Notes: generated by a model not told the origin, from the letters alone. DNA of 64,000 nt from a bacterium 210917-DFI.7.65 (GCA_020555865.1 JAJCJJ010000001.1:496001-560000); one strand, 5' to 3'. Shown: positions 15,272-25,655, counted from the stretch's first letter. Made by a program: numbers and translations.

Positions 15272-18200
15272 TCATTTTACGATGTTCTGGCAGAACCGGG
15301 TCAGGATCGCAGCTACCTGCGCCCGTATAGCATCGCTCTTGGGGGACAGCATGGTGGCGCTGGTGCCGTTGATCAGACCCTCCGCATTAGCCCAGCGGAC
15401 GGCCTCCTCAGCATAGGAGCTGACCTGCGCGGCATCGGTGTATTTGCTCAGGTCCGCTTTGCCCGTGGGGTCATAGCCCTTGTACTGGGCGTAGCGGTAC
15501 AGGATGGTGGCCATCTGCTCTCGGGTGATGGTGTCGTTGGGACCGAACAGCTCGTCGCTGTATCCGGTCACGATGCCGTGCATCCGTGCCCAGTAGACCG
15601 CCGTGGCGTACCATGCCCCGGCGTCCACATCCTTGAAGGGATAGCCCCCAATCCCGTTCTCGATAGTGGGAGAGCCTTCCAGCCGGTAGAGGATCGTTAC
15701 AAGCATGCCGCGGGTGGTGGTCAGATTCGGCTCGAAGGTATTGGCGCCGGTGCCGGTCATGAGGCCGTTTTCGTTGACATACTTCACCGCGTCGTAGTAC
15801 CAGGCGTTGTCCGGCACATCTACGAAGGGATTGCTCCACTGGCCCTCGGGTACGAAGGTCACATCTACACTCACCTTACCGTCCGGCATGGTGAACGTAT
15901 AGCTGTCGTTGCCCTTGCCGGTGACTTTAATCGTGTTGCCGTCCTTGTCGGTGACTGTGACTTTGCCTACCTGATAGCCCTCGTCGGGCTTGGCGGTGAT
16001 TGTTACGCTCTGGCCCGGTTTGGCCTTCTTCGGAGAGACCATTACGACGCCGTGTTCTGTATCTTCCGGGGTCGAAACGGTGTAACTGGGACTGGAGCTG
16101 CCGCTGGATGAGGAGTTGTTTTGTACGGTCAGGATGTAGACGCTGCTCGTTTCTCCGCTGGTCACTGTTACGGTGATGGAATTCTCTCTGCCGGTGGCCA
16201 ATGCCACGGTGGCGCTCAAAGAGGTCTCGCCGGAGATTTCTTCCCCGTTGCTGGAGGAGACCGTAATTCTGGATCCGCCCGCTGCTGCTGCCGCGATAAC
16301 TGCTGTGGAAGTCAGATCAACTGCAGACACGGTATAACGGTAGGTATTTCCCTCCTCGTCCTTGACGAAATCGTCCAGTGTCACACCGGGGATGTTAGAG
16401 AAAAACAGGCTGTTCAGGCTGGCATTGTCTGTGTCCGGTTCCGAAGCCAAATTCGAGTAGGAGACCTGGACGAAGGTTCCCTGTTTGCTGAATGTAAAGT
16501 TCTTTGTCCCCTTCGCCTCGCCAGCCAGCGTAAGCAGGCCGTTGTTTTCATCCATGCCGCCGGTATAGCTCTGTTTCTGTTCCAGCACGTTGCCCTGGGC
16601 GTCCAGCAGAGTGACGATTACATTCCCCGTTGTTGTCTTGGACAAATGCGTGTTTTGAATCGTGACGGAAACTTCGCTTCCCGATTCCGTACTGGACAAG
16701 GTACTGGTAATGATAGCGTCTGCTCCGGTGCGGGCGGCCAGGTTTTCCGCCTCTACTCTGGAATAGTTGTTGCTGGATACTGGCTCTGCCTGGGTATTGC
16801 CGTCTTCGTCCAGGATCTCGGCTTTGACGTGGATCGTCAGACCGCTGTCCGGAAGCTCGGTGAGTTTGTCCGCTTCTGCCTTATCGGCGTTTACTGCATC
16901 CAGATACTCAGATAGCTTAAAGGTCGCCTGCGTACTGTATCCGCCATTGTCAATCATACCGAGATCCGTCGGCTGCTCAATGGTGACAGGCTCCATGCCT
17001 GGAACCGGTTTTTCACAGGTAACGTCGGTATAGAAACCAAGGCGCACCTTGCAGCCGGAATTCTCCAGGACTGCATCGGAGTCATTGTTCAGCTTCACTT
17101 GAATTGTGCGCTCGCCATTTTCTTCACGGACAATTTGGGTTTCGGTGATTTCTGCGTCGGGCAAATCCAGGTAAACAGTGCCTTTGACCTCGTTGGTAGA
17201 GGTGCTGGTCCGGCCGCCTTCCGATGTTCGGGCTGTACCAGAAGCGCCGGCATTCTCATTGAAAGTGGCTGTTACCTGGTACTCCGGATCTACCACCTTG
17301 TCGCCCGGTACTTCATAGTCAGCCATAATACGGATGTTGTTTCCGGGCAGCAGATTCAGGTCGCTCACAGAGGTCTTCGTGTTGCCAACGGTAATCAAAA
17401 TATCGCTGATGGGATGAATACCGCGGTTTTCCACGGTGAACTCGATCTGTGTTATCGCGCCCAGCTTCACGGTTTCATAGTCAGGGAGGAAGGAGGGAAC
17501 CGTGATTTTATCCGCATAGGTTTCTGTAGCGGTATACATGGCAGAACTCCTGGAAGGAACCGATATGGTAACCTGGTCGCCGCCCACGGTCTGCACAGTT
17601 TTGGATACAGCGCCTTCGGCACCATAGGTCGTGCCAAGGATGACCGCCTTAACTTCGTTGATGCGGGCATTGCTGACATAGGCGTCGAAATGGTCGATCA
17701 GGGTACTGTCTTTCATCTCTGCCACGTCGACTACGCCGGTAAGGCCGATCAGTTCCTGATTCTCACCATAGGTATAGAACTTAATGCCTTTGAGCACATC
17801 CTTTTCTGCCGGCAGGGAGTTTTCGTTCTCGCTGTCAATCACCTCGGCCCGTTCTACCCATAGAATCGACAAATCGTTGATCGTATTGCTGTTCTTGGTA
17901 AAACGGAAGTTGGAGGTGATGGATGCGTTCTGCCCGCTGGCAATCTGATTCAAAGAATCCGGCAGCAGCTGGGCAGTTACCCCTTCCTTGCCAAATTCTA
18001 AAAGGCGGATATCCGCGACCGCGTCGTTCGAAGTGCTCCCGCCGCCGTCTAAAGCTCCGTCACTGGACGCGGACTGCTGGGCAAACCATCCCAACACAAA
18101 GCGTTCGCCATGACCGGGGAATTCCACAGAGGTAAGCTGTGGGTTTTCGTCCAGGTAACTGTCATTTGTCGTCTGAACATTGCGGGAAACCGTTCCATCC

Positions 18201-21200
18201 ACATCGATCACAGCATAGGCGATCTCACGGTCGGCAGTCGTGGTGTCCCGGCAGTCTGCATCCAGCGTGTAGGCCACAGCCGCAGTGCCGTCCTCCAGCA
18301 TGGCGGCTGTGATCCCTTTCACAGCGCCGGAGGTTCCGTTATACAGAACCTGTGCATCGCTCCAACCATTCCCGTCATACATCCGGTACAGGATGGTGTC
18401 CTTCTGGTCAAAGGCGGTAATGCTTTCTGCATCGCTGGAGACCACAGAGCGCCACGCCACGATGGCTTTCCCATCCTTGGCCGCCGTTACGGGGGCCATG
18501 TCGGGGGTGGAATTGTCAGTGAGCCGGGTGGTCTCCCACTGCGTTCCGTTGTAAACGGCGGCATATACTTCGGTGCCGCCCATCATCATCATCTGATCTG
18601 CGTCTGTCAGTACCGAGTTTTGGTCTTTGTTCAGGCTGACCATTTGCCTGGTCCAGGCGGAAACTGTGAACTTCTGCTTGCCGGAGATGGAAAGCTGGCT
18701 GTCTCCGTAGCCGCCGTCATCAATCACGCCGGCTTTCTGATAAGAGTCGCCCTGCTTTGTGGCATACACGGCGCGGGTGTTCTCCACATTCGCCTTGCCC
18801 ATGTCAGAGAGATAGGCCACCAGCTCCCCATCGTCTGTCACAATGGGATTGGCGTAAGGATAGGTGTTGCTTTCCAGGTTTTTCAGACCCTGCTGCTCCT
18901 CCGAATCCAGAGCGAACAGGCTGATTCCCGGCCCCCACTGGCGGCCGCCGTTATCCAGATAGGAACGATCCTCCAAAGTCGGAGCCAGGTTCAGGGCATA
19001 CATCTGCTGCCCGTTTAGGCTGATCCGCTGGAGCGACTTGTCCTTCAGCAGCTCTTCAATGGTGTTTCGGTTGGCGTCCTGATTCTTTTTCCAGCTGTCA
19101 TTGATGGCATTCCAATCGCCTTTCGGCCAATCCTTGCCGAGGAATTCTTCGGACCACAGGATATCTTCATACTGGATAAACAGGAATTTGATCAGGTATT
19201 CCAGACCCATCTCGCCTTTAATTTGGTAATGTTGGCCGTCCTGCCTGTAACCATCCTTGTTGGACTTGCCGTCGGCCACATTGATGATGGTATTTTTCGT
19301 GTCCATATAGGGCCGGTTGAGCCAGCGGAATTGCATATCCACGTCGACCTGTCCGTACATGCCGATCTTCATGGCAACGACGGAGTAGTCAAAGCCCGCG
19401 CCGACAAACAGCCGCAGGTAAAGGTAGATACGCAGTTCGGTCAGAAAATCATTTCCGCTTCCGTACTCGGCGGCCGTCTGGTCGTAGTAGGAAACGGACA
19501 GGGCGTCCATCTTTACATGGGCCGTGCCGCCGACCGAGAGGGTCGTGGTAAGGGGGAGGGGGCCGACCCAGGTGGTTTTGTTCCAGGAATAGCTGACGCC
19601 GCCGCCGGTGTTAAAGCCGCCGTTCAGGATCTGGATCTTCCATTCCTTCTCATCAAAGTCGTAATAGATGAGCGACTCCATATAGCCGCCTACGCCCCAT
19701 TCCAGAGAGCGGATGTGCTTGCTGTTCTTTGCGTCCTGAAATTCCTTCACGATGTCGTCCCCATACTTTTCCGGGTTCTTCTTCGCATTGGCCAGTCCGC
19801 TCAGTTCCCGGAAACCGGGCGCGTAGTCAAAGTCGGCATTGTTCTTGGACTCCCCATAGATGCCGGACACCTGGTCCTTGTCGTTCATGTCGCCCAAATT
19901 GACGGTAATGAACCCCATAAACTTGGTTGGGTCATCTGTGGGCGCGACCTGCATCTGAAAGAGTTCTTTGTTGCTTGCCGTATAGTTGCCGCCGCCTGCC
20001 AGTTCAATGGCCATGCTTACCCATTCATCTTGGGTCACAGTCTCGTCGGTTTTGGCAGAGGTACCAAAGTCCCTGCCCATACCCTGCAGTTCTGCCAGCA
20101 GGGCCTTGCTGTCCTCGACCGTGCCTGCCCCCCGCAGGTTGCACAGGCGGAAGGACAGAGCCTCCTGACGGAGGAGCTTATCGTTCTTATAATAGTCCAG
20201 GCGCGCGCCCTCGCTGCCGCCGTATTCCACTGCGCCATCCAGAGTTTCCTTGTCCAGATGGACGGTGTACTGGCTGACCAGCGTGTCGAGGAACGGATAG
20301 GTCCTGCTCTCCATTGTATATTCTCCCGTGCCGTCTGCAACAGCAACGTTATCGGAGGTAAACAGCTGGAGCTTCGGGGTCACGCCGTCCATATCCTCGC
20401 CCCACCACATGACCATAGTGCTGACAATGGACTGGGGCAGGCTGTCGTTGGGTCCCACATAGCCGGTCTTGTCCAGTATGCTGCTGGGTACTGCGTAGTT
20501 GGAATAGCTGGCCGCCTGCATGGCGATAAACGGCTGCTTTTTCCCGCTGTCGTTTGCGCGGAAATTGATGATGGCCTCGCCGCTGCCCACAAAGGCGTCT
20601 TCGCTGGCGTTGGCGTCCAGACTGACCAGGATGGGATAATACCGGTAAGGCTTCTCATCGTTGTCGCACAGAGAGATCTGGAAGACGTACTCCACTTTGT
20701 CTCCTGCGTACAAAGCATCTCCGGGGAGATCCCACTGGGTCTGGTCCATGGTTACGGTCAGCTTGCCGTCTTTGCCCAATTTGATGTTGTTTTCCGTACT
20801 ATTTCCGGGTCTCTTTGCGTCGCGCTCATTTTGCAGCGCAAACATTGCCCCCTGTTTATATTCGTCATTCACATACACGCCGCCGCGGAAATTGACCATA
20901 CCCTCATAAGGCGTACCGTCCGGATTTTTGATGTAGAGATAGGCATAAGCCGCCCGGCGGAGTTCCATGTTGTTGCAGGGATAGCGCTGCAGCTGGGTCC
21001 AGTCCCCTTCGCCGGTTTCCAGGGCGGCGCTGGGGAAGGTGCCCACATAGGTGAGGCCGTCCTTTTCCGACGAGCAGTACACATCGCCGACAATGCCGCT
21101 CTCCTCATAGATCGCCGCCGCGCCGGTCTCATCTGAAACTGCCGTCTTGGGTTCGCCGTTCCCATTGGTGTAAGTCAGCGTTGTTTTCGCCTGGGGATAG

Positions 21201-23734
21201 AGCTGGAACAGATACAGCCGGTCTTTCAGGGTTTCTACGGTGACCTTCAGGCTGTCGTTCATCCCGGTGAGCTTATGGGTGGCGGAAATCGTCACGGTGC
21301 CGTCGGAATGTCCGGACAGGCCGAAATCAGTGGTGGGCCGGTAGGAGGTATAGGTAAAATGCTCAATGTTCTCGTACAGCGTATCCTGCTGGTAGTTGAC
21401 GGAGGCGATGGCGCTTCCGGAGGTGCCATCCGCCTTTTTAGAGGCCCATTCGATCTGGTCGGCCAGTTCGCTCCAGGCATACTCGCCATAGTTCACGGAG
21501 ACCATGCTTTTCAGGGGAATGTCCCGCTTGAGGGCCAGGATCTCCTGCGGCTCCATGTCGGAGATGCGCTTGACATTGGAAAGGGTAATGCTGTCTTCGT
21601 CTTTTCCGTTCACCCAAATCTTCAGCGCATCCTCGTCGTAGACATACAGCAGGAAGGAATCATAGCTCCAGGTGTTGTCCGCGCCGTTTTTGGCCTTTAT
21701 CGTGACGGTATATACATCCCGATAGCTGGTGGGATCCGGATCTGTGGATTTGTCGGGCATTTTGATCTTGTCCAGCAAATAGCTTCCGGTAAAAGTGCCG
21801 CCGCTGCCGGTCCCCGGGTTCTCCACCGATGCGATCTTTTCTGTGCCCTTTGTGACCAACATTTCAAACTGACCCGAATTCGCGGTGTAGCGGTCGAAGT
21901 TCTCAATCTTCCAGCTTATGCTCACTGGCCCCTGGGTATCGGTGACATAGTAGCTGTCCAGCTTGTCAAAGGTGACGATCGCCGGTTTTGAATCCAGTGT
22001 AATGGTTGCCGTCGCAGGGTACTCTTTACCCTGATAGATGGAAGAGACCTGGATATTATATGTATTATTGCTTGCGCCCGTATAATCATATTTCAGCACG
22101 CTGCCGGGAATCTCACAGCTGGCGGCGGGCTGCTTTGCCGTACCCGTTACGGTGGTTTTGTAAGGCTCGGTCAGCATGCCGCCGGTAACGGTGACGGTAA
22201 AAGTGGTTTCCGCGCTGCCGTTTTTGTCGCACAGGTTGCTGGTCCAATAGACGGTGACCGCCTGGCCGTCGGTGGCCCGGAGCTGGTTGTTGGGGATGGA
22301 CAGAAACGGAGTAAGCCCCACCCCAAGCTTCAGCGTTTCGGTGTTGACCGTCACCTCTCTGCCCTCTGCGCCGCCGTTTTTGGCCGTCAGGGTGAAGTAC
22401 ACTTCCCCCGCCTTGCCGGTGGGCGTGATACTGCCGTCGGCGGCAATTTGGGCGACCGTTTCATCGGAAGAGGACCATACCAGCTGATCCGCACCGGTGA
22501 AAGAGAAGCCGTCGCCCTTGAGCTGATAGCTGGCGGCGATTTTCGGGTTGTCCTGCAAATAGATGGTGTGGCTCTCGTCGGCGTACTCATAGTCCGTCGA
22601 GCCGTCTGCCTGCTTGACAGACAGGCTGACTTCCATGTCGCCCGCCGTAATAAATTTTGCCGGTGCCTGATCTGCTGTAGCATACCGGCCCAGAACCACA
22701 TTGCCGTCCAGGTACAGCTCCGCCACCCGCGTAACGGTCTCACTGTCGGTATTTATCTCCAGGGGAACGCGGGCGGTGAGGTTTTGCCCGGTGACAGTCT
22801 CCCCTTGGGCTATAAAGGGATAGAAATTTTTGCCGTCTACAGATACGGTCAGGCTTTGAGTCTGGAAGCCGCTGCCGCCTTCCATCTCTTTCATGTCGGC
22901 CGCAAGCCAGGTGGTATAGGCCTCATTGCTGCTGACCGACAAGGATACTTCAAGCGCGGGGTCTGTGTATAGGCTTTCGATTTTCGCGCTCATGCCGGTA
23001 AAGGCGGCGGGACGGTATACGGACGGTTCGATTCGGGCGGAAGCCACCAGTTCCTGATTCTTTTGCACCCGGTTTCTAAAAATATCTTCTGCGTGGAACC
23101 CAATGATTTTCACGCCTGTGGCATTGTTCACCGGCTGCACAGGATAGAGGAAGGTCATGGTCTTGCCTTTGCTGTCCGTTTCCTGGGCGCTCAGGGTCAG
23201 AGGGCCATCCACCGTATCCACCGTAATTTTCGCAGTGCTCCCCATTACTGGTTCGCTGAAAGTCACCACGATCGGAATATCTTCTCCCGGTTGGAAAGGG
23301 TCTCCCGGGGCCGAGGCGCTTTCTAGGGAGGGCGGGGTTTGATCGATCAGCCAGTACTTGATGGCGGTTATTCGCTTATACGCAGGGGTCATTTGGACCG
23401 TGCTGGGAGAGGACCTGTAAAGATTGTAGGCTCTTTGCTCATAGGAGGACCAGTTTCCGCGGACAAGAGTCTTCCGCAAATCCGGAGTGAGCGCCTCAGT
23501 TTTCTCGTATGCGAGATCGGCTTTTAACGTATTATTAATGCCTTTTCCGATAAAAATATCTTCATAATCTTTGTTCATGCTATCTTTATCGTTTATATTC
23601 TCACGAAACGCGGCTTCTATCTTGTCCATATCATAGCCCTTTTCAAAATGCAGGCCCAAAAAGGGAATATTTATTTTGGCGTAGAAATAATGAGCTGATC
23701 CGTACCCTGTTCCCAGTAATACGTAGTATGCCAT
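15272..23734 (-). CDS. Giant secreted SLH-domain surface protein, C-terminal main part
   Basis: An open frame of 2,820 codons that continues the protein begun at 25320; the listed first ATG (23734) is inside the upstream frame and is not a real start. Recognisable parts: an Ig-like Big_2 stretch (WSSSDETVAQIAADGSITPT), CARDB-like segments in the C-terminal third (LGAITQIEFTVENRG), a serine-rich linker and a bacterial repeat GYQVGKVTVTDKDGN. Three S-layer homology domains follow in about the last 200 residues (NPFVDVPDNAWYYDAVKYVN, YPFKDVDAGAWYATAVYWAR, SYAEEAVRWANAEGLING). SLH domains hold proteins to pyruvylated secondary cell-wall polymer. The middle resembles large adhesin-like or scaffold surface proteins of gut Clostridia. 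Substrate or partner unknown. Confidence 0.85.
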   Translation of the reverse strand: MAYYVLLGTGYGSAHYFYAKINIPFLGLHFEKGYDMDKIEAAFRENINDKDSMNKDYEDIFIGKGINNTLKADLAYEKTEALTPDLRKTLVRGNWSSYEQRAYNLYRSSPSTVQMTPAYKRITAIKYWLIDQTPPSLESASAPGDPFQPGEDIPIVVTFSEPVMGSTAKITVDTVDGPLTLSAQETDSKGKTMTFLYPVQPVNNATGVKIIGFHAEDIFRNRVQKNQELVASARIEPSVYRPAAFTGMSAKIESLYTDPALEVSLSVSSNEAYTTWLAADMKEMEGGSGFQTQSLTVSVDGKNFYPFIAQGETVTGQNLTARVPLEINTDSETVTRVAELYLDGNVVLGRYATADQAPAKFITAGDMEVSLSVKQADGSTDYEYADESHTIYLQDNPKIAASYQLKGDGFSFTGADQLVWSSSDETVAQIAADGSITPTGKAGEVYFTLTAKNGGAEGREVTVNTETLKLGVGLTPFLSIPNNQLRATDGQAVTVYWTSNLCDKNGSAETTFTVTVTGGMLTEPYKTTVTGTAKQPAASCEIPGSVLKYDYTGASNNTYNIQVSSIYQGKEYPATATITLDSKPAIVTFDKLDSYYVTDTQGPVSISWKIENFDRYTANSGQFEMLVTKGTEKIASVENPGTGSGGTFTGSYLLDKIKMPDKSTDPDPTSYRDVYTVTIKAKNGADNTWSYDSFLLYVYDEDALKIWVNGKDEDSITLSNVKRISDMEPQEILALKRDIPLKSMVSVNYGEYAWSELADQIEWASKKADGTSGSAIASVNYQQDTLYENIEHFTYTSYRPTTDFGLSGHSDGTVTISATHKLTGMNDSLKVTVETLKDRLYLFQLYPQAKTTLTYTNGNGEPKTAVSDETGAAAIYEESGIVGDVYCSSEKDGLTYVGTFPSAALETGEGDWTQLQRYPCNNMELRRAAYAYLYIKNPDGTPYEGMVNFRGGVYVNDEYKQGAMFALQNERDAKRPGNSTENNIKLGKDGKLTVTMDQTQWDLPGDALYAGDKVEYVFQISLCDNDEKPYRYYPILVSLDANASEDAFVGSGEAIINFRANDSGKKQPFIAMQAASYSNYAVPSSILDKTGYVGPNDSLPQSIVSTMVMWWGEDMDGVTPKLQLFTSDNVAVADGTGEYTMESRTYPFLDTLVSQYTVHLDKETLDGAVEYGGSEGARLDYYKNDKLLRQEALSFRLCNLRGAGTVEDSKALLAELQGMGRDFGTSAKTDETVTQDEWVSMAIELAGGGNYTASNKELFQMQVAPTDDPTKFMGFITVNLGDMNDKDQVSGIYGESKNNADFDYAPGFRELSGLANAKKNPEKYGDDIVKEFQDAKNSKHIRSLEWGVGGYMESLIYYDFDEKEWKIQILNGGFNTGGGVSYSWNKTTWVGPLPLTTTLSVGGTAHVKMDALSVSYYDQTAAEYGSGNDFLTELRIYLYLRLFVGAGFDYSVVAMKIGMYGQVDVDMQFRWLNRPYMDTKNTIINVADGKSNKDGYRQDGQHYQIKGEMGLEYLIKFLFIQYEDILWSEEFLGKDWPKGDWNAINDSWKKNQDANRNTIEELLKDKSLQRISLNGQQMYALNLAPTLEDRSYLDNGGRQWGPGISLFALDSEEQQGLKNLESNTYPYANPIVTDDGELVAYLSDMGKANVENTRAVYATKQGDSYQKAGVIDDGGYGDSQLSISGKQKFTVSAWTRQMVSLNKDQNSVLTDADQMMMMGGTEVYAAVYNGTQWETTRLTDNSTPDMAPVTAAKDGKAIVAWRSVVSSDAESITAFDQKDTILYRMYDGNGWSDAQVLYNGTSGAVKGITAAMLEDGTAAVAYTLDADCRDTTTADREIAYAVIDVDGTVSRNVQTTNDSYLDENPQLTSVEFPGHGERFVLGWFAQQSASSDGALDGGGSTSNDAVADIRLLEFGKEGVTAQLLPDSLNQIASGQNASITSNFRFTKNSNTINDLSILWVERAEVIDSENENSLPAEKDVLKGIKFYTYGENQELIGLTGVVDVAEMKDSTLIDHFDAYVSNARINEVKAVILGTTYGAEGAVSKTVQTVGGDQVTISVPSRSSAMYTATETYADKITVPSFLPDYETVKLGAITQIEFTVENRGIHPISDILITVGNTKTSVSDLNLLPGNNIRIMADYEVPGDKVVDPEYQVTATFNENAGASGTARTSEGGRTSTSTNEVKGTVYLDLPDAEITETQIVREENGERTIQVKLNNDSDAVLENSGCKVRLGFYTDVTCEKPVPGMEPVTIEQPTDLGMIDNGGYSTQATFKLSEYLDAVNADKAEADKLTELPDSGLTIHVKAEILDEDGNTQAEPVSSNNYSRVEAENLAARTGADAIITSTLSSTESGSEVSVTIQNTHLSKTTTGNVIVTLLDAQGNVLEQKQSYTGGMDENNGLLTLAGEAKGTKNFTFSKQGTFVQVSYSNLASEPDTDNASLNSLFFSNIPGVTLDDFVKDEEGNTYRYTVSAVDLTSTAVIAAAAAGGSRITVSSSNGEEISGETSLSATVALATGRENSITVTVTSGETSSVYILTVQNNSSSSGSSSPSYTVSTPEDTEHGVVMVSPKKAKPGQSVTITAKPDEGYQVGKVTVTDKDGNTIKVTGKGNDSYTFTMPDGKVSVDVTFVPEGQWSNPFVDVPDNAWYYDAVKYVNENGLMTGTGANTFEPNLTTTRGMLVTILYRLEGSPTIENGIGGYPFKDVDAGAWYATAVYWARMHGIVTGYSDELFGPNDTITREQMATILYRYAQYKGYDPTGKADLSKYTDAAQVSSYAEEAVRWANAEGLINGTSATMLSPKSDAIRAQVAAILTRFCQNIVK

Positions 23735-25320
23735 TTCAAATCACCAGTGTTATTTCCAGTTTCGTCAACATTTTTGCTGGGATCAACCTGCACTCTGACC
23801 TTGTCATAAGCGCCGTTTTGTATCAGATATTTGTCAATATCCGAGAGCTTTTCCGGCCCGGAGTGGTATCCATACGATTTCTTAAATTCGTTGACGCCGG
23901 AAGGACCATTTGTCCATTCCGGATCGTCATAGCTCGCCGGGCTGTTTGTGGGGAAGGTATAGCTGCCATTGACGGCGACGGCTTTCGTAACCGCACCCTC
24001 TGTTTTTGCGCCCTTGACATTGCACAGCTGGACGAAAAACATCCCGCTTCCCTCTCGCTCTATTGTCTTATTGTAATTTTTCGATACAGGAATAGTAAGC
24101 GATTGTGTCAGTTCCTGTGTGTCAGGCGCAAAGGTCAGGGTTGTGTTCACAGAGGTGTAGTAATCTGTCGGCGCGGTGCCCGCCAATGTGCGCACTGTAA
24201 CCGAAACCTCTTGGGGAACCGAATGGTTCAGGGTTACGGTTACATGTACAGCACCGATATACGACTCGACCTCCATACTGACGGCAGCAGTGTGATCCAC
24301 CCCCGAAGGGAACTGGATCGCTTCGCTCCCCTCCGGCGCAAGCACATCGATGCCCTCGCTGTTGATCTGCTCCATCAGGCTGTCCAGACTGTCCAGCTGC
24401 TCCTGGCTCCACTGGTGGCCGTCAAAATAGGTCTCCCGCAGATAGGCGATGTACTCCTCGATTTCCAGCATCACCTTCAGGTCGGCCACCGTGACAGGGG
24501 TTCCGTCCACATTTACCACCGTGTCGTCGGCCAGCGCGCCATCTTTCACCAGGGCCAACAGCTCGTCCGCCGCGATCTCCCGGCCGCCGCCCGACAGGGC
24601 CAGATTCCAGTCCGGCGCCGCCCCGGTTTCTGTCAGCAGGCCATATTGCGCCAAAAAGACCACGACTTCCAGCACCGCAGCGCTGTCCGCCTTCTTGCCC
24701 AGCACCGTCACCACGGGGGCAGCGGGGGACTGGGCGGGGGCGCCGATGCCGAAAGAGCGGCCAAAAGACGCAAGGATGCTGCCGGATTGCTCCGGATCTT
24801 CCTTGGGGGCTTCATCCGGGGCCGTCCAGTTGTCCAGTGCCGCGCTCAGCGCAATGGGGGGCACCGTTTGGCCGTCCACCTGAAGCTGCCAGTCCGCCGC
24901 GGGGACGTTATCCACCAGCAGGCCCAGCTGCTCCATACGGTCCAGCATGCCCTTCAGTTCGGACAGGACGCAGGCGCTGCCGTTGACGGTCATATCGCCC
25001 TCCGTCATGGTCCGGGCCTCCCCGATGGTCAGGGGGCGGCTCTTTTCCTGAATGGTGATGACGCCGCTCCAGTTGGAGAACAGGCCCCCATCCTCATCCA
25101 GCAGGCCGTACTCGTCCAGAAGGGCATAGTAGTGCTGTGCCTCATCCTTGCTGCCGCATAAATTCTCCAGTGCAGTCAGGATCTCCTGGTTGTGGACGCG
25201 GCCGTTTTCCCACAGGGCGGCAAAAGCCGTGGTGGGCAGCATGGTGACCAGCATTGCAGCGGTCAGCAGGCCGGAAGCCAGCCGCTTCCAGATGCGTGTG
25301 TGTTTCCAGCTTCGTTTCAT
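23671..25320 (-). CDS. Giant secreted SLH-domain surface protein, N-terminal part (split by a frameshift)
   Basis: A 549-codon frame that starts with a classical signal peptide (MKRSWKHTRIWKRLASGLLT then AAMLVTMLPTTAFAA, cleavage near residue 34). A Calx-beta-like segment (VHVTVTLNHSVPQEVSVTVR ... TLTFAPDTQELTQSLTIPVS) lies at about residues 360-430. The frame stops at TAA 23673-23671 just after an A4 tract, while the -1 frame from the same place runs on for 2,800 codons with SLH domains at its end. One indel therefore splits a roughly 3,350-residue gene. An assembly error, a mutation or phase variation are all possible; programmed slippage is less likely because no classical heptamer is present. 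Confidence 0.85.
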   Translation of the reverse strand: MKRSWKHTRIWKRLASGLLTAAMLVTMLPTTAFAALWENGRVHNQEILTALENLCGSKDEAQHYYALLDEYGLLDEDGGLFSNWSGVITIQEKSRPLTIGEARTMTEGDMTVNGSACVLSELKGMLDRMEQLGLLVDNVPAADWQLQVDGQTVPPIALSAALDNWTAPDEAPKEDPEQSGSILASFGRSFGIGAPAQSPAAPVVTVLGKKADSAAVLEVVVFLAQYGLLTETGAAPDWNLALSGGGREIAADELLALVKDGALADDTVVNVDGTPVTVADLKVMLEIEEYIAYLRETYFDGHQWSQEQLDSLDSLMEQINSEGIDVLAPEGSEAIQFPSGVDHTAAVSMEVESYIGAVHVTVTLNHSVPQEVSVTVRTLAGTAPTDYYTSVNTTLTFAPDTQELTQSLTIPVSKNYNKTIEREGSGMFFVQLCNVKGAKTEGAVTKAVAVNGSYTFPTNSPASYDDPEWTNGPSGVNEFKKSYGYHSGPEKLSDIDKYLIQNGAYDKVRVQVDPSKNVDETGNNTGDLKWHTTYYWEQGTDQLIISTPK

Positions 25321-25374
25321 CTTCGTTCCTCCCTCTGTAAATCTGCACAGTCCGTTTCTTTGGGCAGAAGGGAC

Positions 25375-25420
25375 GTCCCACGGGGTTCTCCCCGTGGGAC
25401 ATAGGGCGTACGCCCTATGT
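25375..25420. repeat. Two adjacent perfect palindromes in the 5' region of the surface-protein gene
   Basis: GTCCCACGGGG (25375-25385), loop TTCT, CCCCGTGGGAC (25390-25400) is followed at once by a 22-bp perfect palindrome at 25399-25420 with core ATAGGGCGTACGCCCTAT. They lie 55-100 bp upstream of the surface-protein start codon, between it and the divergent kinase gene. They could be a protein-binding site, an RNA hairpin pair in the leader, or a repetitive extragenic palindrome. Confidence 0.6.
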
Positions 25421-25535
25421 CGATTGCGCCATGCTCTGCCTCTGGCGGATAGGCTCTGCCCATGATAGAGACGCCTGCGCGCATATTTACTGATGGTTTC
25501 ATCCTACCAAAATCCGCTTGAAATTCAATAGGACA

Positions 25536-25609
25536 TGCGCGAATGGTAGAAAATCGTGCGCGAATGGTAAACAGGGACGGTTGACAAAGGCGTTTTGGAC
25601 CGGTAGTCT
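25536..25609 (+). promoter_or_regulatory. Kinase promoter with a LytTR-type direct-repeat site
   Basis: TGCGCGAATGGTA occurs twice (25536-25548 and 25557-25569), 21 bp apart, which is two helical turns and the usual spacing for LytTR response regulators. TTGACA (25581-25586), a 17-bp spacer and TAGTCT (25604-25609) follow, then the kinase start at 25656. The LytTR regulator of the same locus is the obvious candidate binder. Confidence 0.65.
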
Positions 25610-25655
25610 ATTGATATAAGAGATCAAAAACGCTGAAACAGGAGGGGGATGGAGC

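Noticed and set aside
15065..21991. Long plus-strand frames (for example 19223-21136, 637 codons)
   Set aside because: Antisense to the giant SLH gene; the composition is a by-product of its codon use and no family resemblance is seen.
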